A stretch of DNA of 64,000 nt from Microbacterium oxydans (GCF_900095745.1 NZ_FMIR01000019.1:310001-374000); one strand, 5' to 3'. Positions 17,936 through 27,267 are shown, counted from the first letter of the stretch. Program-made: numbers and translations. Notes: a model not told the origin generated them from the sequence alone.

Positions 17936-18631
17936 TCAGATCGCGCGGACGATTCCGAGCGGCGTGGACTCGAGGCCCTGGCCGAGGGGGTTGTCGCCGA
18001 GGATCTTCACCAGACGACGCTCACCGTCTTTGTCGAGCGTCGAACCGAGGATGTTGCCCCCGAGATCGTTGATGTCGACCACCGCGACCTCCGCGTGACC
18101 GCCGATGAGCTTCTTGAGGCGGGCTGCGACACCGTCAGGATCCTTCGGTCCGAGCACGACCGCCTCGTTGTACGGCGGGATCGTGTGCTTGGTGGGTCCG
18201 TCGATCGCGCGGGCCTTGTCTCCCGCGATGCGATAGAAGTCACCGCGGCGACCGAACGCCTTGGTGACCGCCGCCACGGCAGATGCGAACAGGATGCGCG
18301 GCGTACCGCACTCCCGCAGCGCCATCTCCATCGTCTCCGGCATGCCGAGCCCGATGCCGTACGGCGTGCGAGTGACGTACTTCGACAGGAACAGCGCGAG
18401 CTTGCGCGGCTTGATCTCATCGAGACGGTATGACCGCCCCTGCGTGATCGCCACGATCTTCTCGGTCACGAACAGCAGGTCGCCCGGCTGCACCGCGTCC
18501 TTGGCGTACTCGGTGATGATCGCATCGATGTCGTCCTCGGGCATGACCACACGAGTGCGCAGCGGGATGCGCGCATAGCTCTTGCCGTCGACGCTCGCCT
18601 CGAGAGCCTTGCCGTCGTTCGCCTGGCTCAT
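17936..18631 (-). CDS. CofE-like (coenzyme F420 gamma-glutamyl ligase family) protein, divergent clade
   Basis: 231 residues. Matches the CofE/F420_ligase fold family: [18 protein letters not shown] near residue 50 and the later KPDG-type loop. It lacks the ISDTFGRPWR motif of genuine F420-0:glutamate ligases; that position reads [19 protein letters not shown]. It also carries [14 protein letters not shown] and [15 protein letters not shown], features of a paralogous clade seen in bacteria that do not make F420, whose function is unknown. Its ATG overlaps the sigA stop by 4 nt, so it is translated downstream of sigA. I would not call it an F420 enzyme on this evidence. Confidence 0.7.
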   Translation of the reverse strand: MSQANDGKALEASVDGKSYARIPLRTRVVMPEDDIDAIITEYAKDAVQPGDLLFVTEKIVAITQGRSYRLDEIKPRKLALFLSKYVTRTPYGIGLGMPETMEMALRECGTPRILFASAVAAVTKAFGRRGDFYRIAGDKARAIDGPTKHTIPPYNEAVVLGPKDPDGVAARLKKLIGGHAEVAVVDINDLGGNILGSTLDKDGERRLVKILGDNPLGQGLESTPLGIVRAI

Positions 18632-19866
18632 TCGAGGTAGTCCCGCAGGGACTGCGAACGGCTCGGGTGACGCAGCTTCGCCATCGTCTTCGACTCGATC
18701 TGGCGGATGCGCTCGCGCGTCACGCCGAACGTGTCACCGATCTGGTCGAGGGTCTTGGGCTGACCGTCGCCCAGACCGAAGCGCATGCGGATCACGCCTG
18801 CTTCGCGCTCGGAGAGCGAGTCGAGCAGCTGCTCGAGCTGACGCTGCAGCATGGTGAATCCCACGGCGTCTGCCGGAACCACGGCCTCGGTGTCCTCGAT
18901 CAGGTCACCGAACTCGCTGTCGCCGTCCTCGCCGAGCGGAGTGTGCAGCGAGATGGGCTCGCGGCCGTACTTCTGCACCTCCACGACCTTCTCCGGTGTC
19001 ATGTCCAGCTCGCGGCTGAGCTCTTCCGGAGTGGGTTCGCGACCGAGGTCCTGCAGCATCTGACGCTGCACGCGGGCGAGCTTGTTGATGACCTCGACCA
19101 TGTGCACCGGGATGCGGATCGTGCGGGCCTGGTCGGCCATCGCACGCGTGATCGCCTGACGGATCCACCAGGTGGCGTAGGTCGAGAACTTGAAGCCCTT
19201 GGTGTAGTCGAACTTCTCGACGGCACGGATCAGACCGAGGTTGCCCTCCTGGATCAGATCCAGGAACTGCATGCCGCGGCCCGTGTAGCGCTTCGCGAGG
19301 GAGACGACGAGACGGAGGTTGGCGCCGAGCAGGTGGCTCTTCGCACGCTGGCCGTCGCGGGCAACCCACTGCAGGTCGAGTCCGAGCTGGCTCGTCTTCT
19401 CGGCCGCCGACATCGCCGACAGCTTCTCTTCGGCGAACAGACCCGCCTCGATGCGCATCGCGAGCTCGACCTCTTCGGCCGCGTTCAGGAGCGCGACCTT
19501 TCCGATCTGCTTCAGGTAGTCCTTGACGGGGTCAGCCGTAGCACCGGTGATCTGCGTCGAGTAGACGGGAACGTCTTCATCATCGTTCGACGAGATGACG
19601 ATCGCGCCGGTCGGCAGCGGCTCGGTGAACTTCGGCTTGGCGTCTTCGTCCTCGTCGTCGTCGACAGCGGCCACGGCAGGAGCCTCGTCTTCTTCGACGA
19701 CGTCCTCGGCCTTCTTCTTCTTGACGGGGGCGCGCTTCGCGGCAGCACGCTTCGCCGCGCTCAGCGGCGCGGGCTTCTCGGGCGCATCGGCCTCGACCGG
19801 AGCGTCGGCGGTCGTCTCTTCGGCAGCCTTCTTCGTCCGGGTGTTCTTCGTCGTGGCAGGAGTCAC
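18628..19866 (-). CDS. sigA: RNA polymerase principal sigma factor SigA (HrdB/RpoD type)
   Basis: 412 residues. An Ala/Lys/Asp-rich N-terminal tail (about 100 residues) is followed by region 1.2 ([16 protein letters not shown]), region 2 with the -10 recognition helix ([17 protein letters not shown]), region 3 and region 4 ([20 protein letters not shown], the -35 helix). These are the hallmarks of the primary sigma factor. The GTG start at 19866 has only a weak ribosome site (AAAGG). A TTGACA lies on the minus strand at 19928-19933 without a good -10 partner. The downstream CofE-like gene overlaps its stop. Confidence 0.96.
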   Translation of the reverse strand: MTPATTKNTRTKKAAEETTADAPVEADAPEKPAPLSAAKRAAAKRAPVKKKKAEDVVEEDEAPAVAAVDDDEDEDAKPKFTEPLPTGAIVISSNDDEDVPVYSTQITGATADPVKDYLKQIGKVALLNAAEEVELAMRIEAGLFAEEKLSAMSAAEKTSQLGLDLQWVARDGQRAKSHLLGANLRLVVSLAKRYTGRGMQFLDLIQEGNLGLIRAVEKFDYTKGFKFSTYATWWIRQAITRAMADQARTIRIPVHMVEVINKLARVQRQMLQDLGREPTPEELSRELDMTPEKVVEVQKYGREPISLHTPLGEDGDSEFGDLIEDTEAVVPADAVGFTMLQRQLEQLLDSLSEREAGVIRMRFGLGDGQPKTLDQIGDTFGVTRERIRQIESKTMAKLRHPSRSQSLRDYLE

Positions 19867-20034
19867 GTTTCGCCTTTCACGGAGCTGCTGTGTAGCCCCG
19901 GGACATTTCGGACACTAGTAAGACCCTTGTCAAGTCCAGCGCTCGAAAACACTGATTGACAACGGGTCAGAGTCCTAGTATCGCACACGTGTGGCGATGC
20001 GGACGCATTCCGACGAAGTTCTCCCGTATCGATC

Positions 20035-20976
20035 TCAACCGCGACCGGGCTTGTCCTCGTCGCCGGACGGACGAGAGGCGAGGTAGCGCTCCAGCTCGGC
20101 CGCCAGCTCATCGGCGCTGGGCAGGTCGCGCTCGCTGAATCCGCCCTCGTCATAGGAATCGTCGTCGGGGTTGCGCCCCGCCATGTAGGCGTCGTAGCGA
20201 CGCTCGAGGTTGTGCACCATCTGCTGCAGCTCGTCGTTCCCCGCGACCTGCTCCCCGACGCGCGTCAGGTAGTCCTCACGCCGCTCCTGCACCGCGTCGA
20301 GCATCAGTACCAGGCCCGTCGAGGCCATGAGCTTCTCGGCGGCGGCGATCACGGCATCGGGATTCTCCGTCTCCGCGAGATAGTGCGGTACCAGCAGCAC
20401 GAACCCGACCGCGCGCTCATCGCGCTCGATGAAACGGAACTCGAGCAGGTGCCCGGCAGTGGCCGGCACCTGGGTCCGCGGCCTCCACACCGAATGCGCA
20501 ACCGTGAGGTCGCGACGGTTGCCGCTCACCGTCGTGCCGATCGGACGGGTGTGCGGCACCGGCATGGCGATCGAGTGGACCCAGTGGAGCCCGGAAACAT
20601 CGAACTCCGCGGCCAGATCCAGCACCGTGCTCGCGAATGCGTTCCAAGCGAAGTCCGGCTCATAGCCGGCGAGGAGGAGGAAGGGCCGATCCAAGGCATC
20701 CGTCGCGAGGGAGAGCTCGAGCCGGGGCGGACGGAACTCGGTGAGGTGATCCTGGTCGAAGGAGATCACCGGCCGTCGAGCGCGATAGTCCAGCAGTGCA
20801 TCGTTGTCGAAGACGACGATCGGCTCGGGCGACGCGGTCTCGCGCAGGTGGTCGATGAGCCCGGAGACAGCGCTGCCCGCATCGGTGAAACCGGTGAGGA
20901 GAACCACCAGGGGCAGGCCGTGCGGCACTGTCGGCGCATTCGCGACACGTTCGTGGATCTCACCGGAGAAGGGCAT
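20035..20976 (-). CDS. PAC2 family protein (proteasome assembly chaperone-like)
   Basis: 313 residues with the PAC2-family opening VVLLTGFTDAGSAVSGLIDHL and FRPPRLELSLATD, and a Glu/Asp-rich C-terminal tail. Actinobacterial members are soluble proteins related to archaeal and eukaryotic proteasome-assembly chaperones; their bacterial role is not settled. The ATG at 20976 has TAGCAT 6 nt upstream (leaderless type). It is divergent from pepA, with only about 110 bp between the starts. Confidence 0.85.
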   Translation of the reverse strand: MPFSGEIHERVANAPTVPHGLPLVVLLTGFTDAGSAVSGLIDHLRETASPEPIVVFDNDALLDYRARRPVISFDQDHLTEFRPPRLELSLATDALDRPFLLLAGYEPDFAWNAFASTVLDLAAEFDVSGLHWVHSIAMPVPHTRPIGTTVSGNRRDLTVAHSVWRPRTQVPATAGHLLEFRFIERDERAVGFVLLVPHYLAETENPDAVIAAAEKLMASTGLVLMLDAVQERREDYLTRVGEQVAGNDELQQMVHNLERRYDAYMAGRNPDDDSYDEGGFSERDLPSADELAAELERYLASRPSGDEDKPGRG

Positions 20977-20982
20977 GCCTCC

Positions 20983-20988
20983 ATGCTA
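20983..20988 (-). promoter_or_regulatory. Leaderless -10 element of the PAC2 gene
   Basis: Minus-strand TAGCAT followed by GGAGGC and ATG at 20976. The spacer also looks like a ribosome site, but it touches the ATG. Confidence 0.5.
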
Positions 20989-21077
20989 CGAGCAGGTCCG
21001 GATACCGGGGCGCGACGCATCATGCTGAGAGCGAACACTCCCATGGGCGGCGGACGACCATGCTGCGGCGAAGATCC

Positions 21078-21083
21078 TAGGAT
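21078..21083 (+). promoter_or_regulatory. Leaderless -10 element of pepA
   Basis: TAGGAT, then 7 nt, then ATG at 21091. It supports the ATG at 21091 over the in-frame ATG at 21082, which lies within the hexamer. Confidence 0.55.
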
Positions 21084-21090
21084 GGAAGAC

Positions 21091-22563
21091 ATGACGCTTC
21101 CCGTGCTCTCGCACACCACCGCTCAGTTCCCCGGAAGCGCTGCAGATGCCGCAGTGCTCGTCGTCGCCGCTCTTCCCGAGTCTGCGGAATCGCTGTCCTC
21201 CTACCCGGGCCTGGCCGACGCGCTAGCAGGTATCGGATTCACCGGCTCCACCGGATCATTCGCCCGCGTGCACCTCCCCGAGGTCGCCGCTGTGCCGTTC
21301 GCGGTCGTGGGAGCAGGCGACAAGCCCGACGCCGCCGCCGTCCGCAATGCAGCCGGTGCCGCGCTGCGCTCCCTCACCGGATTCGACCACGTCGCGCTCG
21401 GTCTCGCCGACGGTCTCGAGGGGTTCGCCGCTGCGGCGGCCGAGGGTTCCGTCCTCGGCGGTCACCGCTTCGACGGATACCGTTCCGAGAAGGGCAAGAC
21501 CCGTGCCACCGCGGTCACCCTCCACGCGGCGCTCACCGATGCGGAGGCCGCACACGCCCAGGCCATCGGCGATGCTGTGGCGCTGATCAAAGACCTCGTC
21601 AATGTGCCCGCAGAGTGGCAGAGCCCCGCGCAGCTCGCGCAGAGTGCCGCCGACAGCGTCGCCGACCTCGCCGTCACGGTCGAGATCCTCGACGAGAAGG
21701 AGTTGGCGGAGAAGGGCTTCGGAGGCATCCTGGGTGTCGGACAGGGCTCCGACCGGCCGCCGCGGCTGGTTCGTCTCGACTACTCGCCCGTCGGAGCGAA
21801 GCGCCACATCGCCCTCGTCGGCAAGGGCATCACCTTCGACACGGGCGGCCTGTCGCTGAAGCCCGCGGCATCGATGGTCGGGATGAAATTCGACATGGCG
21901 GGAGCGGCCACCTCTCTCGCGGCGCTCCGCGCGATCGCCGCGCTGCAGCTCCCGGTTCATGTGACGGCCTGGCTCTGCATCACCGACAACATGCCCTCCG
22001 GGCGCGCCCTCCGTCCGGGCGACGTCATCCGCATCCTCGACGGCACGACCGTCGAGGTCCAGAACACCGATGCCGAAGGCCGGCTCGTGCTCGCCGACGG
22101 CCTGGTCGCCGCGAGTCGCGAGCAGCCGGATGTGATCATCGACGTCGCCACTCTCACCGGTGCGATCGTCGCCGCCCTCGGGCACCGCCACACGGGCGTC
22201 TTCGGCGATGATGACACCGTCGCCGAGTTCCTCGCCGCGGCCGAGCAGGTCGACGAGCCCGCCTGGCACATGCCGCTGCCGACCTACATGGAGGAGTCGC
22301 TCGATTCCCCCATCGCCGACCTGCAGAACGCGAACATGGGTGACCGGATGGGAGGCGCCTCGTTCGCCGGCCTGTTCCTGCGCCGCTTCGTCGGCCGCAC
22401 TTCCGAGGCCGAGGACGCACCGCGCATCCCCTGGGTCCACCTCGACATCGCCGGCTCCGGCGAGCACGGCGGATCGCCGTACGGCTTCACGGAGAAGGGC
22501 CCCACGGGGGCGATGGTCCGATCGATCGTCGCCTTCGCCGCAGCATCCCACAAGGAGGCATGA
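21091..22563 (+). CDS. pepA: Leucyl aminopeptidase (M17 family)
   Basis: 490-residue cytosolic dizinc aminopeptidase that releases N-terminal residues from peptides. The M17 active site is visible: GKGITFDTGGLSLKPA (metal Lys and Asp), GMKFDMAGAA (metal Asp), and NTDAEGRLVLADGL (catalytic Arg, metal Asp/Glu). The start is ATG at 21091, from TAGGAT spacing. It is followed by lpd after 3 nt, so the two are probably co-transcribed. The region is linked to sucB by a 67-nt gap. Confidence 0.95.
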   Translation: MTLPVLSHTTAQFPGSAADAAVLVVAALPESAESLSSYPGLADALAGIGFTGSTGSFARVHLPEVAAVPFAVVGAGDKPDAAAVRNAAGAALRSLTGFDHVALGLADGLEGFAAAAAEGSVLGGHRFDGYRSEKGKTRATAVTLHAALTDAEAAHAQAIGDAVALIKDLVNVPAEWQSPAQLAQSAADSVADLAVTVEILDEKELAEKGFGGILGVGQGSDRPPRLVRLDYSPVGAKRHIALVGKGITFDTGGLSLKPAASMVGMKFDMAGAATSLAALRAIAALQLPVHVTAWLCITDNMPSGRALRPGDVIRILDGTTVEVQNTDAEGRLVLADGLVAASREQPDVIIDVATLTGAIVAALGHRHTGVFGDDDTVAEFLAAAEQVDEPAWHMPLPTYMEESLDSPIADLQNANMGDRMGGASFAGLFLRRFVGRTSEAEDAPRIPWVHLDIAGSGEHGGSPYGFTEKGPTGAMVRSIVAFAAASHKEA

Positions 22564-22566
22564 CAC

Positions 22567-23940
22567 ATGACAACCCACACCTTCGACGTCGTCGTCCTGG
22601 GCGGCGGCAGCGGCGGCTACGCCGCGGCTCTGCGTGCGAGGGAACTCGGCAAGTCCGTCGCACTCGTCGAGAAGGACAAGGTCGGCGGCACGTGCCTGCA
22701 CCGCGGCTGCATCCCGACCAAGGCACTGCTGCACGCCGCAGAGGTCGCCGAGCACGTTCGCGATGCCGCCTCCGTCGGAGTCACGGCGACACTGGAGGGC
22801 ATCGACCCCGCAGGTGTCCGCGCCTACCGCGAGGGCATCGTCGCGAAGAAGTTCAAGGGTCTCGAGGGACTCGTCAAGGCTCGCGGCATCACCACCGTCG
22901 CCGGTCTCGGCCGGCTGAACGCCGATCGCAGCGTCAGTGTCGGCGACGATGTGTACGTCGGCGCCGACGTGGTGCTCGCGACGGGTTCCTATAGCCGTTC
23001 ACTTCCCGGCCTCGACATCGGCGGGCGGATTCTCACCAGCGAACAGGCGCTCGCACTCGACGTCATCCCGGAGCGCGTCCTCATCCTCGGCGGCGGTGTC
23101 ATCGGCGTCGAGTTCGCCAGTGTGTGGCGCTCTTTCGGCTCCGAGGTCACGATCATCGAAGCTTTGCCGCACCTGGTCCCGAACGAGGACATCGCCCTCA
23201 GCAAGGGCCTGGAGCGCGCATTCCGTCGCCGCGGCATCCAGTACTCGCTCGGTGTCCGCTTCCAGACGGCGACGCAGGATGACTCCTCCGTCACGGTCAC
23301 GCTCGAAGACGGCAAGGAGTTCACGGCCGACTACCTGCTCGTCGCCGTCGGGCGCGGCCCCGTCACCGCCGACCTCGGATTCGAGGAGGCAGGCGTCACC
23401 CTCGACCGTGGTTTCGTGACGGTCGACGAGAACCTGCGCACCGGCGTCCCCGGGGTGTGGGCTGTGGGCGATATCGTTCCCGGCCTGCAGCTCGCGCACC
23501 GCGGGTTCCAGCAGGGCATCGCTGTCGCCGAGCGGATCGCCGGTCTGTCCCCCGCGAACATCCCCGACGTACAGATCCCCAAGGTCACCTATTCGAGCCC
23601 TGAGGTCGCCTCGGTCGGTGTCACCGAGGAGGCTGCGATCGCCGAGCACGGCGCCGACGCGGTCGCGGCGTACGAATACAACCTCGCCGGCAACGGCAAG
23701 AGTGAGATCATCGGGACGAGCGGGCTCGTCAAGGTCGTCCAGCTCAAGGACGGCCCTGTTCTCGGCGTGCATCTGCTCGGCGATCGCGTCGGCGAGCTCA
23801 TCACCGAGGGGCAGCTCGCTGTCGCCTGGGAGGCCCACCCCGAGGACATCGCCCCCCTGATCCACGCCCACCCGACCCAGAGCGAGGCACTCGGCGAAGC
23901 CTTCCTTGCACTGGCCGGCAAGCCCCTGCACGCCCTCTGA
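22567..23940 (+). CDS. lpdA: Dihydrolipoyl dehydrogenase (E3)
   Basis: 457-residue flavoprotein that reoxidises dihydrolipoamide in 2-oxoacid dehydrogenase complexes. FAD-binding GGGSGGYAAALRA at the N-terminus, redox-active disulfide in GGTCLHRGCIPTKALL, NAD-binding GGGVIGVEFASVW, and the C-terminal catalytic His-Glu in HAHPTQSEALGEA are all visible. AAGGAGG precedes the ATG. It lies in the pepA-lpd-sucB cluster, which supports use in the 2-oxoglutarate (and possibly pyruvate) dehydrogenase complex. Confidence 0.96.
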   Translation: MTTHTFDVVVLGGGSGGYAAALRARELGKSVALVEKDKVGGTCLHRGCIPTKALLHAAEVAEHVRDAASVGVTATLEGIDPAGVRAYREGIVAKKFKGLEGLVKARGITTVAGLGRLNADRSVSVGDDVYVGADVVLATGSYSRSLPGLDIGGRILTSEQALALDVIPERVLILGGGVIGVEFASVWRSFGSEVTIIEALPHLVPNEDIALSKGLERAFRRRGIQYSLGVRFQTATQDDSSVTVTLEDGKEFTADYLLVAVGRGPVTADLGFEEAGVTLDRGFVTVDENLRTGVPGVWAVGDIVPGLQLAHRGFQQGIAVAERIAGLSPANIPDVQIPKVTYSSPEVASVGVTEEAAIAEHGADAVAAYEYNLAGNGKSEIIGTSGLVKVVQLKDGPVLGVHLLGDRVGELITEGQLAVAWEAHPEDIAPLIHAHPTQSEALGEAFLALAGKPLHAL

Positions 23941-24007
23941 GCACCAACCGGTGCCCGAGTCACTAAGCTAGACAAGCGTCATACAACTTCTTGAAGGAGA
24001 CTCAGTC

Positions 24008-24667
24008 ATGAGCACATCCGTCGTCCTCCCCGCTCTCGGCGAGAGCGTCACAGAGGGTACGGTCACCCGCTGGCTCAAGCAGGTGGGAGACACCGTGCAG
24101 GCGGATGAGGGCCTGCTCGAGATCTCGACCGACAAGGTCGATACCGAGATCCCCTCCCCTGTTTCCGGCGTGATCGAGGAGATCCTCGTGGCCGAAGACG
24201 AGACCGTCGAGGTCGGTGCGCTTCTCGCGCGAATCGGTGATGGCAGCGAATCGGCCCCTGCGGGAGACGCTCCTGCTGCCGCCGAGGCTGCACCCGCTGA
24301 GGCCGCGCCCGCCGAGGCCGAGGCCGCGCCCGCGGAATCCGCACCTGCTGCGGCCACACCTGCCGCGGAGGCCCCCGCACCCGCCGCGGAGGCGCCGGCT
24401 GCAGAATCCGCTCCCGCCGGAGACGCGACCGACATCGTGCTGCCCGAGCTCGGCGAGAGCGTCACCGAAGGCACCGTGACCCGCTGGCTCAAGCAGGTCG
24501 GCGACACCATCGCCGTCGACGAGGCACTCCTGGAGATCTCGACCGACAAGGTCGACACCGAGATCCCGTCGCCGGTCGCCGGTGTATTGCAGGAGATCGT
24601 CGCCGGCGAAGATGAGACCGTGGCTGTCGGCGCTGTCCTCGCTCGTGTCGGTTCCGGCGCTGCGCCG
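24008..24667 (+). repeat. Internal duplication of lipoyl-domain coding sequence in sucB
   Basis: The first lipoyl domain (about 24008-24241) and second (about 24428-24660) are near-duplicates at both protein and DNA level around the lipoyl lysine. After the second domain, a low-complexity GCACCGGC-type Ala/Pro-coding repeat continues to about 24800. Confidence 0.85.
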
Positions 24668-25735
24668 GCCGCTGAGGCACCCGCTGCCGAGGCACCGGCT
24701 GCCGAGGCACCGGTACCCGCCGCCGCACCGGCCGCCGCTCCGGCACCCGCCGCCGCTCCGGCACCCGCCGCCGCTCCGGCACCTGCCGCTGCTCCGGCTG
24801 CGCAGAAGCTCGCGCTGCCCACCGAGAACGACAACCTGTACGTGACGCCCCTGGTGCGTCGCCTTGCCGCACAGCAGGGCGTGGACCTCGCATCCGTCAC
24901 CGGAACCGGTGTGGGTGGCCGCATCCGAAAGGAAGACGTCCTCAAGGCCGCGGAGACCGCCGCGGCACCCGCTGCAGCAGCCGCATCGGCGCCGGCACCG
25001 GCACCGCTCGAGGTGTCTCCGCTGCGCGGCACCACGCAGCCGATGTCGCGCCTGCGCAAGGTTCTGGCCAAGCGCGCGGTCGAGTCCATGCAGCAGACCG
25101 CTCAGCTGACCACGGTGGTCGAGGTCGATGTCACAGCGCTGGCAGACTACCGCGACAGTGTGAAGGCCTCCTTCCTCGAGAAGACCGGCGACAAGCTGTC
25201 GTTCCTGCCGTTCTTCGCGCTCGCGACCGCCGAGGCACTGCAGGCGTTCCCGATCGTGAACGCGACGGTCGACGGCGAGAACATCGTGTACCCGGCCAGC
25301 GAGAACGTGTCGATCGCGGTCGACACCGAGCGCGGTCTGCTCACGCCGGTGCTCCGCGACGCGGCCTCGAAGAACATCGCACAGATCGCGCACGAGATCG
25401 CCGATCTGGCCGCCCGCACGCGCGACAACAAGCTGAAGCCTGACGAGCTTGCCGGAGGCACGTTCACGTTGACCAACACCGGTTCGCGAGGCGCGCTGTT
25501 CGACACTCCTGTCGTCTTCCTTCCGCAGTCCGCGATCCTTGGCACCGGCACGGTCGTCAAGCGTCCCGGTCTCGTGAAGGTCGGCGGTGCGGATGCGATC
25601 GCGATCCGTTCGTACGTGTACCTCGCGCTCTCGTACGACCACCGGATCATCGACGGTGCGGATGCCGCACGGTTCCTGGGTGCGGTGAAGGCCCGCCTCG
25701 AGTCGGCGCAGTTCGCCGCTCAGCTCGGCGCCTGA
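24008..25735 (+). CDS. sucB: Dihydrolipoamide acyltransferase (E2), two lipoyl domains
   Basis: 575 residues. Two lipoyl domains (residues about 1-78 and 141-218) with lipoyl Lys43 and Lys181 in EISTDKVDTEIPSP, joined by Ala/Pro/Glu-rich linkers. A peripheral-subunit-binding domain follows (about 278-315, VTPLVRRLAAQQGVDL), then the catalytic domain with SYDHRIIDGADAARFL. The family is annotated as 2-oxoglutarate E2 (SucB), but some actinobacteria use one E2 for both pyruvate and 2-oxoglutarate complexes, so the substrate is not certain. AAGGAG precedes the ATG. Its terminator hairpin lies inside the 3' end of the convergent gene. Confidence 0.93.
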   Translation: MSTSVVLPALGESVTEGTVTRWLKQVGDTVQADEGLLEISTDKVDTEIPSPVSGVIEEILVAEDETVEVGALLARIGDGSESAPAGDAPAAAEAAPAEAAPAEAEAAPAESAPAAATPAAEAPAPAAEAPAAESAPAGDATDIVLPELGESVTEGTVTRWLKQVGDTIAVDEALLEISTDKVDTEIPSPVAGVLQEIVAGEDETVAVGAVLARVGSGAAPAAEAPAAEAPAAEAPVPAAAPAAAPAPAAAPAPAAAPAPAAAPAAQKLALPTENDNLYVTPLVRRLAAQQGVDLASVTGTGVGGRIRKEDVLKAAETAAAPAAAAASAPAPAPLEVSPLRGTTQPMSRLRKVLAKRAVESMQQTAQLTTVVEVDVTALADYRDSVKASFLEKTGDKLSFLPFFALATAEALQAFPIVNATVDGENIVYPASENVSIAVDTERGLLTPVLRDAASKNIAQIAHEIADLAARTRDNKLKPDELAGGTFTLTNTGSRGALFDTPVVFLPQSAILGTGTVVKRPGLVKVGGADAIAIRSYVYLALSYDHRIIDGADAARFLGAVKARLESAQFAAQLGA

Positions 25736-25749
25736 CCCGAGAGAGCATC

Positions 25750-27267
25750 TCATGGCTGGTCCGCGACGTCATAGACGTCGCGGACCAGCCATTTCTCTTG
25801 AACGCGGATGAGCACGACCATCACGTGCGCCGGTTCTCGCGGATCGCCTCCTCCCGTCTCCTCCTTCGCATGATCGACCTCGAGCCGCACCACGGCGACG
25901 TCCCCGTACTCGTCGACCAGCTCGACGGCGGTCCCCTCCGCCGCCCTGAGCTCATTCACCACACCGTCAGACCCTGAAGCCACGGCCTCGGGACACACGG
26001 AGTCGGACCGCGTGCGGCATGCCGTGATCGTGGTGAGCAAAGCAGCCGCTGCAGCCACGGGATCGTCTCCCCCCGACGAGCTGCTCCTGTTCGGATCTTC
26101 GGCCGCCCTGGTCTCATCCGCGGCCGTCTTCGCCTCGGGTCCCTTGGCTTCCTCGCCCTCGCCCTCTCCGGCATCCTCCGACGCGGGCGACGCCGATGGC
26201 TCACCCCCTGAAGCGGTAGAGGTCGGTTCCTCCGCACTCCGCTCTCGAGCATCAGCAGCCTCGCCCGGATCGCCACCCTCCGGCCAGAGCAACCCCGCGG
26301 CGAGCACGACGGCGGCCAGGGCTGCCGCCAGGATGAACGGACGTCGCCGCGAGTGCGACCGCGTTCCGGCATCCCCTGCCGCACCCGTGCTATGCCCTCG
26401 TCGCCGCCGGACCCCCGCCGTGATCCGCGCGAACGCGATCCTGGAGGACTCCTTCGAGGCGTCGGCGAGCGTCACGACCGTCGTCACTATCCGCCGGCTC
26501 GGGCGCCGACGATCCGCCCGCAGTCGCTGACGGTTCCGCGGAAGAATCGACTCAGGAGACGTGACCGCGCGCGCGATCTCCCTCGCCCGCTCCGGAGCAT
26601 GCGACCCGCGATCGAGAGGTTGAGGAGCTGCGACGTTCAGGAGTTCCTGCTCCCACGCGTCGAGGAGTCGGGGCGGGATACGCGGCTGCGCGGAGGCCTT
26701 CTCCAGCCCCTTCTCAATCGCTGTGAGCGCCCGCGTGAGCACCTTGCCGGTACTGTCTTCGCTCAGTCTCCGGACGATCTGCTCCGCTCCCGCTCGCGCA
26801 TCGGTCCCTGCCCCTCCCCGCACTTCGAAGACGAACACGGGCCGACCACCGTCGGTCACCCACCATGCACCGGTGCGCGGCCCCTCCGCACCATCGCCGA
26901 TCTCGTCGAGACCGCGCAGCAGGCTGATCACGAGGGTGCAGCACTCCCCCGGCTTCAGCACTGCCCCCGTGGCCGATCGGCGGATCAGGAACCCCAGCAC
27001 CTGATCCGTGCACCACGGGAGCAGCACATCATGGCCTCCGCCTCGTCGGATGACGTCGATCGGCGCGGCCACATGCTCCGCTCCCGCATACCGCCATCCG
27101 ATCCACCCCTCGAGCGCCGAGGCGTCCACTCGCACAGCCACTCCGTCCCCCGAAGTGACCAGCGCCCCCTCGAACGGCCCCTCATCGGCGTCGAGAACCC
27201 GCACCACCCGATGTGCGGCCGGAACGAGGGCCGTCCCCCGGACGTCACGGGTACCGATGTCTGTCAT
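25750..27267 (-). CDS. Membrane protein with degenerate kinase-like N-terminus and extracellular C-terminal domain
   Basis: 505 residues, not assignable to a named family by eye. Residues 1-200 loosely follow the layout of a serine/threonine kinase lobe (LPWCTDQVLGFLIRR hinge-like, then LKPGECCTLVISLLRGL), but I see no HRD, DFG or glycine loop, so it would be catalytically inactive if kinase-derived. A basic stretch (246-292) precedes one transmembrane helix (310-329, FILAAALAAVVLAAGLL), a Ser/Glu/Pro-rich linker, and a folded-looking C-terminal domain (about 410-505). The ATG at 27267 has GGAGGA directly adjacent; TGTGAT 6 nt before could be a leaderless box. Confidence 0.6.
   Translation of the reverse strand: MTDIGTRDVRGTALVPAAHRVVRVLDADEGPFEGALVTSGDGVAVRVDASALEGWIGWRYAGAEHVAAPIDVIRRGGGHDVLLPWCTDQVLGFLIRRSATGAVLKPGECCTLVISLLRGLDEIGDGAEGPRTGAWWVTDGGRPVFVFEVRGGAGTDARAGAEQIVRRLSEDSTGKVLTRALTAIEKGLEKASAQPRIPPRLLDAWEQELLNVAAPQPLDRGSHAPERAREIARAVTSPESILPRNRQRLRADRRRPSRRIVTTVVTLADASKESSRIAFARITAGVRRRRGHSTGAAGDAGTRSHSRRRPFILAAALAAVVLAAGLLWPEGGDPGEAADARERSAEEPTSTASGGEPSASPASEDAGEGEGEEAKGPEAKTAADETRAAEDPNRSSSSGGDDPVAAAAALLTTITACRTRSDSVCPEAVASGSDGVVNELRAAEGTAVELVDEYGDVAVVRLEVDHAKEETGGGDPREPAHVMVVLIRVQEKWLVRDVYDVADQP
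25752..25792. terminator. sucB terminator hairpin lying within the end of the convergent coding sequence
   Basis: 19-bp perfect stem (25752-25770 with 25774-25792) and an ATA loop, then ATTTCTCTT on the plus strand. It lies 16 nt after the sucB stop. On the minus strand the same bases encode the last residues RDVYDVADQP of the neighbouring gene. Confidence 0.8.

Noticed and set aside
17936..18631. Calling the gene a true coenzyme F420 ligase
   Set aside because: The characteristic motif is absent and the sequence fits a paralogous clade of unknown role.
19928..19961. sigA promoter from TTGACA-like elements
   Set aside because: TTGACA occurs on both strands, but no convincing -10 lies at the proper spacing for sigA, so I do not annotate it.
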